NCBI GenBank assembly: GCA_022823305.1
Contig: JAJDXK010000009.1
Location: forward strand, 26,633-90,632
Direction of reading: 5' to 3'
Length of the DNA stretch: 64,000 bases
DNA from: Alphaproteobacteria bacterium
Lineage (GTDB): Bacteria > Pseudomonadota > Alphaproteobacteria > UBA828
A model generated the notes under the pieces. The model saw only the letters and a list, made by a program, of their open reading frames with translations, was not told where the DNA came from and did not search any database. Position 1 is the first letter of the stretch. Each line of letters opens with the position of its first letter. Shown piece after piece: positions 42,839-50,786 of the stretch. The translations under genes and the position numbers were made by a program.

Positions 42839-43663
42839 CTACTTCTTCATCCGGGTCAGCGCGGCCTCGACCCGCTCGAGGGCGGCGCGGGCGCTCGCCG
42901 CCTCCTCGCGCACGGCGCGGAGCGTCGCCTGGTCCTCGTCCTCCTCGCCCTTCACCGGCGTCAACTCCAGCCGCGCGTCGTGCAGGTTGTTGATCACCAC
43001 CGCGATCACCAGGTTGATCATGATCACCGCCGCCAGCATCACGAAGCTGACGAAGAAGAGCCACGCCATCGGGTGCAGCTCCATGGCGACGTACATGATG
43101 TCCGTCCAGTCCTCCAGCGTCATCACCCGGAAGAGCGAGAGCAGGGCGATGCCGAGGTTGCGCCAGTGGGTCGGGTCGTGGTCGCGGAAGAGATGCACGC
43201 CGGCGATCGCGTAGACGTAGAAGACCGCAGAAAGCAGCAGTCCCACGTTCGCAAGACCGGGCAGGGAGCGAATGAGCGTGGACACGATGAGGCGAAGCTG
43301 CGGCACCACCGTCACCACCCGCAGCACCCGGAGCAGTCGCGCCAGCCTGGCGATCAGGGCGAACTCGCCTGCCTCGGGCAGCAAGGCGAGCACCAGGATG
43401 ACGAAATCGAAGAGGTTCCAGCCGTCCCTGAAGTAGCGCTCGAAGCGGGGCGCGACGGCGGTGAGCTTGACCGCGGCTTCCAGCACGAAGACGGCCAGCG
43501 CCACCTGGTAGGCCCACTCGATCATGTCGTGATAGCGGGCGTGGAACGACTGGCTCGTTTCCAGCCCCAGCCCCAAGGCGGTAATCAGGATCATCGCGAT
43601 GATGAGAACGTTGAAGGCCGGCGCCGCCACGAGGCGGGCGCACAGCTGCCGCAATCCGTTCAT
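42839..43663 (-). CDS. Voltage-gated cation channel of the bacterial NaV (BacNav) type
   Basis: 274 residues, six membrane helices, the size of NaChBac-family channels. S4 carries regularly spaced arginines (RLARLLRVLRVV then VPQLR), marking a voltage sensor. The pore loop has MTLEDWTD as selectivity filter, against the usual TLESW of sodium-selective relatives. S6 is AVIMINLVIAVVINNL. A charged C-terminal region ends in an apparent coiled coil (from about residue 245) that would hold the tetramer. The ATG at 43663 has GGGAG ahead. No link to the catabolic genes is evident. Confidence 0.92.
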   Translation of the reverse strand: MNGLRQLCARLVAAPAFNVLIIAMILITALGLGLETSQSFHARYHDMIEWAYQVALAVFVLEAAVKLTAVAPRFERYFRDGWNLFDFVILVLALLPEAGEFALIARLARLLRVLRVVTVVPQLRLIVSTLIRSLPGLANVGLLLSAVFYVYAIAGVHLFRDHDPTHWRNLGIALLSLFRVMTLEDWTDIMYVAMELHPMAWLFFVSFVMLAAVIMINLVIAVVINNLHDARLELTPVKGEEDEDQATLRAVREEAASARAALERVEAALTRMKK

Positions 43664-43792
43664 GTAAGAGCGCTCCCGTGGTCGACGCCGGCCCGGCGCG
43701 CCGAGGACCGGCGCGGGGCGGGTGCATGACAACGGGCGCAAGTATTATGGGGTTCGGACTCGCGTCAACGGGCGGCCGCAGGGATTTCGCAC

Positions 43793-45403
43793 ATGCCGAA
43801 GCGCGAAACGCTCGAAGGGCAGTACGACTACATCGTCGTCGGTGCCGGCACCGCCGGCTGCGTGCTCGCGAACCGGCTCACCGAGGACCCCCGCACCCGC
43901 GTGCTGCTGCTGGAGGCCGGGCGCAGCGACCGCTACCACTGGGTCCACATCCCGGTGGGCTACCTCTACTGCATCGGCAACCCGCGCACCGACTGGATGA
44001 TGAAGACCGCGCCGGAGCCCGGGCTCAACGGGCGCAGCCTGGTCTATCCGCGCGGCAAGGTGCTGGGCGGCTGCACTGCGGTCAACGGCATGATCTACAT
44101 GCGCGGCCAGGCGGCCGACTACGACCACTGGCGCCAGCTCGGCAACCTCGGCTGGGGCTGGGACGACGTGCTCCCCTACTTCCTCAAGTCGGAGGACTAC
44201 CACGGCGGCGCCGGCCCGATGCACGGCGCCGGCGGCGGCTGGAAGGTAACCACGCAGCGGCTCAGCTGGGAGATCCTGGAAGCGGTGCAGGAGGGCGCGA
44301 AGGAGTTCGGCATCCAGCCCAGGCCCGACTTCAACGATGGCGACAACGAGGGCTCGGGCTTCTTCGAGGTGAACCAGCACAAGGGCGTGCGCTGGACCAC
44401 GGCACGCGGCTTCCTGCGCTCGGCGATGAAGCGGCCCAACCTGCGCGTGGTGCTGGAGGCCGAGACCGAGCGGCTGATCCTCGAGGGCCGCACCGTGCGC
44501 GGCCTGGTCTACCGGCACAAGGGCGTGCGGCGGGAGGCCTTCGCCGAGGCCGAGGTCCTGCTCGCGGCAGGCTCCATCAACTCGCCCAAGATCCTGGAGC
44601 TCTCCGGCATCGGTCAGGCCGAGCGGCTGGCCGGGCTCGGCATCGCGCCCGTCCACGAGAGCCCGGGCGTCGGCGAGAACCTGATGGACCACCTGCAGAT
44701 CCGCACGGTCTTCGGCGTCAGCAACGCGCGGACGCTGAACACGCTCGCCAACAGCCTCCGGGGCAAGGTGGGCATCGCACTGGAGTACGCGCTGAGGCGG
44801 AGCGGGCCGATGTCGATGGCGCCGAGCCAGTTCGGCATGTTCACCAAGTCCGACCCGGCGCTCGCCACGCCGGACCTCGAGTATCACGTCCAGCCGCTCT
44901 CCACCGACCGGCTGGGCGACCCGCTCCATCCCTATCCCGCCATCACGATGTCGGTCTGCAACCTGCGGCCGGAGAGCCGCGGGCATTGCCACGTGACCAC
45001 CACCGACCTGGCGGCGCAGCCCGAGATCAGGCCGAACTATCTGTCTGCCGCGCACGACCGTCGCATCGCGGTGCTCTCGGTGCAGCAGGTGCGCCGCATC
45101 ATGACGGCCCAGGCGCTCGGGCCCTACGCGCCGCGCGAGCTCCTGCCGGGCCCCGAGGTGCAGTCGGACGAGGACCTGGTGAAGAAGGTCGGCAACATCG
45201 CGACCACCATCTTCCACCCGGTGGGCACCTGCCGGATGGGTCAGGACGCCGACGCGGTGGTGGATTCAGAGCTGCGCGTGCACGGGCTGGGCGGCCTCCG
45301 GGTCGTCGACGCCTCGATCATGCCCCGGATCACCTCGGGCAACACCGCCTCGCCCGTCATCATGATCGCGGAGAAGGCGGCCGACATGATCCGCCGGCGC
45401 TGA
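43793..45403 (+). CDS. GMC-family FAD oxidoreductase (choline dehydrogenase-like)
   Basis: 536 residues. FAD site IVVGAGTAGCVLA near residue 15 ending with LLLEAG; GMC signature 1 in GKVLGGCTAVNGMIYMRG; signature 2 in AGSINSPKILELSGIG; C-terminal active site HPVGTCRMG and SGNTASPVIMIAEKAAD. The layout matches choline and other alcohol dehydrogenases. There is no betaine-aldehyde dehydrogenase (betB) or regulator betI next to it, so a choline substrate is uncertain despite the amine context. It stands alone, convergent with the amidohydrolase gene. Confidence 0.93.
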   Translation: MPKRETLEGQYDYIVVGAGTAGCVLANRLTEDPRTRVLLLEAGRSDRYHWVHIPVGYLYCIGNPRTDWMMKTAPEPGLNGRSLVYPRGKVLGGCTAVNGMIYMRGQAADYDHWRQLGNLGWGWDDVLPYFLKSEDYHGGAGPMHGAGGGWKVTTQRLSWEILEAVQEGAKEFGIQPRPDFNDGDNEGSGFFEVNQHKGVRWTTARGFLRSAMKRPNLRVVLEAETERLILEGRTVRGLVYRHKGVRREAFAEAEVLLAAGSINSPKILELSGIGQAERLAGLGIAPVHESPGVGENLMDHLQIRTVFGVSNARTLNTLANSLRGKVGIALEYALRRSGPMSMAPSQFGMFTKSDPALATPDLEYHVQPLSTDRLGDPLHPYPAITMSVCNLRPESRGHCHVTTTDLAAQPEIRPNYLSAAHDRRIAVLSVQQVRRIMTAQALGPYAPRELLPGPEVQSDEDLVKKVGNIATTIFHPVGTCRMGQDADAVVDSELRVHGLGGLRVVDASIMPRITSGNTASPVIMIAEKAADMIRRR

Positions 45404-45466
45404 GGACGGCGCGCCCGCGCGCTATCGCCGGCCTACCCCGGTGGCGGCGCGGGAGGAGGCGGGCGG

Positions 45467-46579
45467 TCAGGCAGCCGGCAGGTCGAAGTTGTAGAAGCGG
45501 GCGCAGTTGTTGAAGGTGATGTCGCGGCGCGTCGCTTCGTCGAGGTGGCCGAAGATGCGCTCGACCACCTTCATCGTGTTGGGGTAGGTGCAGCGCGCGT
45601 GGGGGAAGTCCGAGCCCCACATGATGGTCTTGGGGTCGATCACGTCCAGCACCTTGTCGAGGTACGGGTCGTCGATCAGCCCGTGGTAGATCTGGCTCAT
45701 GTACTCCTCGATCGGGCGCTTGATCTTGGGGATGTCGAGCGCCGGGCCGAAGTCGTCCTGGATCTGCTTGGCGCGGAAGAGCCAGTAGGGCAGCCAGCAG
45801 ACCTCGTACTCCGAGAGCACCAGCTTGAGCTTGTCGAAGCGGTCGAGGACGCCGCCGAAGATGAACTCGTTGGCGAGCACGGGCCCCGCCTCCGCCAGCA
45901 CGCCCATGGCGCTGCGCGCCACGTTGCTGCGCTCCGTCCCGTGCAGGACGAAGGGGTCGATCTCGTTGCCGGTGATGATGTGGAGCGTGACCGGCTGGTC
46001 CAGCTCCTGCGCCAGCGCCCAGAAGGGGTCGTAGTGCCTGTCCTGGAAGGGCGGCCACTCGGGGCGGGCGTCGCAGTTGATGATGACGCTCTTCAGCCCG
46101 CGCTTCGCGGTGCGCTCCAGCTCCTTGCAGGCCCAGTCGATGTCCGCCATGTGGATCATGGAGGTGCCGTAGAGCTGCTTGGGCGCGTGGCTGCAGTACT
46201 CGGCGAGCCAGTCGTTGAAGACCTGGCAGAGGTCCTCGACCAGGCGGTCGTCCCGCGCGCGCATGGCGTAGAGCATCCAGGTCGAGTTGACGATCTCGCC
46301 GACGACGCCGTCCTCCTCCATGCAGCCGAGGCGGATCGCAGGATCGGTGCCGGAGCCCACGAGCTTGCGCTGCAGCTCCTCGTCGCCCTCCACGATCTCG
46401 TCCACGCGCACGTACTCGAAGCCGGTGAAGAAGTGGTCGGCCTCGGCGCCGGCGTGCTCCGAGACCATGCGCGGCACGGCGTCGCCGTAGCGCGCGCCGA
46501 GCGGCTTGGACCAGAGGTCGGCCGGCTCGATGACGTGGGAATCTCCGGAGATGACGGGGAGCTGTCCGTTGCCCGCCAT
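45467..46579 (-). CDS. Amidohydrolase family protein (amidohydrolase_2/ACMSD-like)
   Basis: 370 residues. TIM-barrel metallohydrolase of the decarboxylase/hydrolase subgroup: N-terminal SGDSHVIEP in place of the HxH metal site, central LHIITGNEID, and C-terminal GSDFPHARC with the metal-binding aspartate. The C-terminal FNNCARFYNF is typical of this subfamily. It starts 3 bases after the permease gene of the ribose-type ABC system, so it is translated with it and probably acts on the imported compound. Substrate unknown. Confidence 0.88.
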   Translation of the reverse strand: MAGNGQLPVISGDSHVIEPADLWSKPLGARYGDAVPRMVSEHAGAEADHFFTGFEYVRVDEIVEGDEELQRKLVGSGTDPAIRLGCMEEDGVVGEIVNSTWMLYAMRARDDRLVEDLCQVFNDWLAEYCSHAPKQLYGTSMIHMADIDWACKELERTAKRGLKSVIINCDARPEWPPFQDRHYDPFWALAQELDQPVTLHIITGNEIDPFVLHGTERSNVARSAMGVLAEAGPVLANEFIFGGVLDRFDKLKLVLSEYEVCWLPYWLFRAKQIQDDFGPALDIPKIKRPIEEYMSQIYHGLIDDPYLDKVLDVIDPKTIMWGSDFPHARCTYPNTMKVVERIFGHLDEATRRDITFNNCARFYNFDLPAA

Positions 46580-46581
46580 CG

Positions 46582-47607
46582 CTAGTCCCTGAGCATGAGC
46601 AGGAGCTTCTGCCGGTAGTTGTCGGCGATCACCGCGAGGATGAGCAGGATGCCGATCACCACCAGCTGCATGTAGGAGCTGATGCGCAGCAGGTTCATGC
46701 CGTTCTGCACGAGGATGATGAAGATGGCGCCGAGCACGACGTTGGGCAGGCGCCCGGTGCCGCCGAAGAGGCTGACGCCGCCGATCACGCAGGCGGCGAT
46801 CGAGAGCAGCGGGTACTCCTTGCCGATGTTGCCCTCGCCGCTCTCCAGCCGCGCGGTCAGCATGATGGCGCCGATGGTCGTGATCCCCGCGGTCACGACG
46901 TAGGCCATGAAGAGGTAGAAGCGCGTGCTGATGCCCGAGAGCTGGGAGGCCTTGAGGTTGCCGCCCAGCGCGTAAAGATAGCGCCCCATCCGGGTCCAGT
47001 TGAGGAACACGTACATCAGGATGATGAAGCCGATGGTGATCCAGATCGGGATCGGGACGCCGATCCCCTTGCCGTAGCCCAGGACGTTGGCGAAGTTGTC
47101 CGGCATGCCGTAGATCGGCGTGCCGCCGGTGATCATGAGCGCGATGCCGAAGACGATGGACGACATGGCCAGCGTCATCATGAAGGGCGGCACGCGGAAG
47201 ACCGCGACGCCGATGCCGTTGACCATGCCGATGCCGGTGCCCGCGCCGAAGCCCGCGAGGCAGCCGATGAGGATCGCGCCCGTGGTGGCTGCGCCGCCGT
47301 CCCACACGCCCACCATGGTCATCGAGGTGATGACCGAGACCAGCGCGAACATGACGCCCACCGAGAGGTCGAGACCGGCGGTCAGCAGCACCACCATCTG
47401 ACCCATGGAGACCATGATCAGGTAGGTGGACTGGCGCGCCACCTGCATCAGGTTGCGTTCGCTGAAGAAGTTGTCCGTGGTGATCGCGAAGACGATGATC
47501 GCGACGAGGAGGAACCAGGGAAGGACGCCCGCGCGGACGAAGATGAGCGTCGCGAAATACTCCGCTCGCTCCAACGCCGTCGGGTGCCGCTGGGCGGTAT
47601 CGGCCAT
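46582..47607 (-). CDS. Ribose-type ABC transporter permease
   Basis: 341 residues with 8-10 membrane spans and RbsC-class signatures: VLLTAGLDLSVGVMFALVSVI around residue 70, MVNGIGVAVFRVPPFMMTLAMSSI, and GGVSLFGGTGRLPNVVLGAI. It functions with the double-ATPase protein encoded 16 bases upstream. Confidence 0.93.
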   Translation of the reverse strand: MADTAQRHPTALERAEYFATLIFVRAGVLPWFLLVAIIVFAITTDNFFSERNLMQVARQSTYLIMVSMGQMVVLLTAGLDLSVGVMFALVSVITSMTMVGVWDGGAATTGAILIGCLAGFGAGTGIGMVNGIGVAVFRVPPFMMTLAMSSIVFGIALMITGGTPIYGMPDNFANVLGYGKGIGVPIPIWITIGFIILMYVFLNWTRMGRYLYALGGNLKASQLSGISTRFYLFMAYVVTAGITTIGAIMLTARLESGEGNIGKEYPLLSIAACVIGGVSLFGGTGRLPNVVLGAIFIILVQNGMNLLRISSYMQLVVIGILLILAVIADNYRQKLLLMLRD

Positions 47608-47623
47608 TAGCTCTTCCTCCGCA

Positions 47624-49201
47624 TCACGCCTCGTCCTCCTTCTCGAAGAAGTGGTGCAGCACCGATTCCTCCGAGATTTCGGACTGGTCCAGCTCGGCGC
47701 GCAGCTCGCCGCGGTACATCACGTAGGTGCGGTGCACGAGGTGAAGGATCTCCGGCAGGTCCGAGGAGATCAGGAGGACTCCGGCACCGGCCTCGCAGAG
47801 GTCGCGGATGAACTCATAGATCGCGACGCGGGCGCCGACGTCGACGCCCACCGTCGGCTCGTCGAAGACGAAGAGCTTCACGTCGCGCACCAGCGACTTG
47901 CCCACCAGCACCTTCTGCTGGTTGCCGCCGGAGAAGTGCTCGAGGTCGCGCTCGATGTTGAGCGGCATCAGGTCGAGCTTCTGGGCGATGTCGCGCACGA
48001 CCCGGCGCTCGTTGGCGCGGCGCAGGAACAGGCGGTTCGAGAACTTGCCGAGGCCCAACGAGGGCAGCGCCACGTTCTCCCGCACGTTCTGCATCATCAC
48101 CAGCCCTTCCTGCCGGCGGTCCGACGGCAGGTAGTAGAGGCCGCGGTCGAGCATGCGGCGGGGCCCGAGCTTGTTCACGTGCTTGGCCCGGTCGTAGACC
48201 ACGTCGCCGTCGAAGGTGATCCTGCCGCCCATGATCCGCTCGAGGCCGAAGCAGGCACGGCCGAGGTCGGACTTGCCCGAACCCACTAGGCCGGCAAGGC
48301 CCACCACCTCGCCGCGCCGCACGTTGATCGAGACGTCGTTCACGAAGTGCTTGGCGGTGACGAGGTTTTCGACCTCCAGCATGGTTTCGGCCGGGTTGCG
48401 CTTGATGTCCGGGAAGATCTGTTCGATGACCCGGCCGGTCATCAGCTCGACGAGCTTCTGGTCGGTCGCCTCCTCGACGGGGATCGTGTCGATGTGCACC
48501 CCGTCGCGCAGCACCGTGATGCGGTCGCCGATCCGCTTGATCTCGTTCATCCGGTGGGTGATGTAGATGATGCCGATGCCCTCGGCCTTGATCTGCTCGA
48601 TCAGGCTGAAGAGGCGGTCGGTCTCGCGCTCGGTGAGCGAGGCCGTCGGCTCGTCGAAGATCATGATGGTGGGCCGGGTGCGGAAGGCCTTGGCGATCTC
48701 CACCATCTGCTGCTCGGCGCGGGAGAGGTACATCACTTGGTCGCGCGGCCTGAGCGGGAAGCCGAGGCGGTCGAGCGTCTCGCGCGCCTGCCGGGCGAGT
48801 GCCCGCTTGTTGAGGATTGGCCCGCGCGTCAGCTCGTCGCCGAGGAACAGGTTCTCCTCGACCGTGAGGTGCGGCACCAGGGAGAACTCCTGAAACACGG
48901 CGCTCACGCCGAGCTGGCGCGCATGGTGCACCGAGTGAATGTTGATCGGCTTGCCGTGGAGGTGAATGGTGCCGCCGGAGGGCCTGTGCACGCCGGCGAC
49001 GATCTGGATCAGCGTCGACTTGCCCGCGCCGTTCTCGCCGAACAGCACGTGCACCTCGCCCGCGCGCACGTCGAAATTGACGCGGTCGAGCGCGAGCGTA
49101 CCCGGAAACTGCTTCGAGAGATTCTCTAAACTGAGAAGGGTGTCCCCGGAGGCATTTGCCTCCGGGGAGTCCTCAAGCACTGCGGCTGATGGTTCTGCCA
49201 C
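47624..49201 (-). CDS. Ribose-type ABC transporter double ATP-binding protein
   Basis: 525 residues with two ABC domains. The first has Walker A GENGAGKST, signature SRAEQQMVEIAKA and Walker B IMIFDEPTASL. The second has GLVGSGKSD, FSGGNQQKVLVGKSL and LFVFDEPTVGVD. The degenerate second half is normal for RbsA/MglA-like proteins. It is cotranscribed with the binding protein (48 bases upstream) and permease. Confidence 0.94.
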   Translation of the reverse strand: MAEPSAAVLEDSPEANASGDTLLSLENLSKQFPGTLALDRVNFDVRAGEVHVLFGENGAGKSTLIQIVAGVHRPSGGTIHLHGKPINIHSVHHARQLGVSAVFQEFSLVPHLTVEENLFLGDELTRGPILNKRALARQARETLDRLGFPLRPRDQVMYLSRAEQQMVEIAKAFRTRPTIMIFDEPTASLTERETDRLFSLIEQIKAEGIGIIYITHRMNEIKRIGDRITVLRDGVHIDTIPVEEATDQKLVELMTGRVIEQIFPDIKRNPAETMLEVENLVTAKHFVNDVSINVRRGEVVGLAGLVGSGKSDLGRACFGLERIMGGRITFDGDVVYDRAKHVNKLGPRRMLDRGLYYLPSDRRQEGLVMMQNVRENVALPSLGLGKFSNRLFLRRANERRVVRDIAQKLDLMPLNIERDLEHFSGGNQQKVLVGKSLVRDVKLFVFDEPTVGVDVGARVAIYEFIRDLCEAGAGVLLISSDLPEILHLVHRTYVMYRGELRAELDQSEISEESVLHHFFEKEDEA

Positions 49202-49249
49202 TGGTACGGGCCTCCATCAGTCCCATTCTTCGTCGGACAAGGGTTGCGC

Positions 49250-50428
49250 CTAGTCGGTGCTGAACACGGGCGTCCAGCCCTTGGGCGCGAGCGTCGTGGA
49301 GGTGTCGAAGTCCGCGTGGTTCTCCGGCGTCACCTGGATCGCCAGCGGCTGCACGTGCTCGATCGTCCGGCCGGTGTCGTTGTACTCGGGCCGGCCGCCG
49401 GTCGCGAACGGCTTGCCCTCGAGCAGACGGACCGCCTGGTCGATGGAGATGCGCGCCTGGATGATCATCTGGTCGGTCGGCGCCATGGCGACGCTGCCGC
49501 GGCCGACGAACTGATGCATGCCGGGCGTGTAGTAGTAGGAGACGAGCTTGACCTGGTCCGCGATGCCGAGGTCGCGGAGCGCAGCCATGCCGCCCTCGAT
49601 CGCCGGCGCCACACCGACGATGTAGTCGAGGTCGACATCGTCGCCCGAGGTCTGCGCCTGGATCACGTTCTCGACGAGGCTGAGCTGGGCCTCCTTGCTG
49701 GTCTGGGCCCACTTGGTCGAGATGATCTCGGCGTCGGAGCCGACGACCGCGTCGTGGCAGCCGTCGTTGCCGGCCACCGACCAGCTTGCTCCGGGCGGGC
49801 CCGGGAACCAGGCGATCTTGACCTTGCCGCTGCCTGCCGGGTGCTGCTCGGCGACCCAGGAGCAGGCGATCCGGCCCATGCTGTAGTAGCTCTCCAGCGA
49901 CTTGGAATCGACCTCGGTGTTGATCCCGTTGATCAGGTCGACAACCTTGATGCCCCTGGCGCGCAGCTCGTTGACCTGCTTGACGTTGCCCTCGGAGGAA
50001 ATCGCCGAAAGCACGAGGATCTCGGCGCCGTTGGCGATGCAGTCCTCGACCTGGGCGAGCTGCTTCTCCAGCTTGTCGTAACCGCCGGCCTCGATCAGGG
50101 AGATCTTCTGGCCCAGGCGCTTGCCTTCCTCGATGATCCCGTAGGCCGCGCCGACCCAGTAGGAGTCGACGAGGTGGGGGAAGGACACGCAGATGTGGTG
50201 CTTTGCGTCCACCTCATCCGGCATCAGCGGCACGTAGTCCACGATCTCGAGGCTCTGGTTGGCGGGATCCGTCCAGCACGCGGGATCCCCGTCGGTGCAG
50301 GCCGGGTTGTAGATCTCGACTTGCGCTGGCCACCAGACGCCGTCGTCCTGTGCCCGCGCGTCGGTCGCGACAAAGGCCGAAACGGCCATGCCCGCCGCGA
50401 CAGCGACGCCTAAGCTAAGCTTCCACAT
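49250..50428 (-). CDS. Periplasmic sugar-type/TorT-like binding protein
   Basis: 392 residues with a signal peptide cleaved near ARAQ (about residue 26). The mature part has the Peripla_BP_4 fold: ICVSFPHLVDSYWVGAAYGIIEEGKRLG, EAGGYDKLEKQLAQVEDCIANGAEILVLSA and TDQMIIQARISIDQAV. Its overall pattern resembles TorT, the TMAO-sensing periplasmic protein, more than ribose-binding protein, but here it is joined to an RbsA/RbsC-type importer rather than a sensor kinase. GGGAGAG precedes the ATG. Four cysteines are seen in the region to about residue 110, so disulfides are possible. Confidence 0.85.
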   Translation of the reverse strand: MWKLSLGVAVAAGMAVSAFVATDARAQDDGVWWPAQVEIYNPACTDGDPACWTDPANQSLEIVDYVPLMPDEVDAKHHICVSFPHLVDSYWVGAAYGIIEEGKRLGQKISLIEAGGYDKLEKQLAQVEDCIANGAEILVLSAISSEGNVKQVNELRARGIKVVDLINGINTEVDSKSLESYYSMGRIACSWVAEQHPAGSGKVKIAWFPGPPGASWSVAGNDGCHDAVVGSDAEIISTKWAQTSKEAQLSLVENVIQAQTSGDDVDLDYIVGVAPAIEGGMAALRDLGIADQVKLVSYYYTPGMHQFVGRGSVAMAPTDQMIIQARISIDQAVRLLEGKPFATGGRPEYNDTGRTIEHVQPLAIQVTPENHADFDTSTTLAPKGWTPVFSTD

Positions 50429-50570
50429 CTTCGTCTCTCCCTTTGGTCGTGGACCCGTATCGGCGAGGGCGCCGGCAACTCTGCCGACGCCCGCACAGCC
50501 ACGTCTCCATGCAACCAAATATTACAGGCCGGGGCAAGGTGCGGCAAATGCGGCCTGCGCACAGTAACGA

Positions 50571-50665
50571 TTCTGCGGAATTGTCGCCTGGCAGGGCATT
50601 AAGCAGGGAAAATTTTGCGGAATCGCCGCTCATGCAATGGCATTACGCAAAGCGATACTTGCGGA
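50571..50665. promoter_or_regulatory. Three evenly spaced TGCGGA boxes between divergent operons
   Basis: TTCTGCGGAATTGTCGC (50571-50587) and TTTTGCGGAATCGCCGC (50613-50629) match at 14 of 17 positions and are 42 bases apart. A third TGCGGA lies at 50660-50665, another 44 bases on. This is about four helical turns each time, so all would face the same side of the helix. They sit in the 358-base region between the ABC operon and the molybdenum hydroxylase operon; the rest of that gap shows no gene or clear promoter pair. Confidence 0.5.
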
Positions 50666-50786
50666 CTCTTGCGCCGCCGGCGTCTGTTGCCACACGACGC
50701 TCGCGGCTGATATCGTTTCCCCCGCTATCGAGGTGCAAGGGCGCGACGGCCGCCGCCAACGAGAGGCCACGCGCGGGGAGGGGCGC

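Noticed and set aside
43793..45403. Choline-to-betaine (bet) operon
   Set aside because: Only a GMC oxidoreductase is present; no aldehyde dehydrogenase or BetI regulator adjacent.
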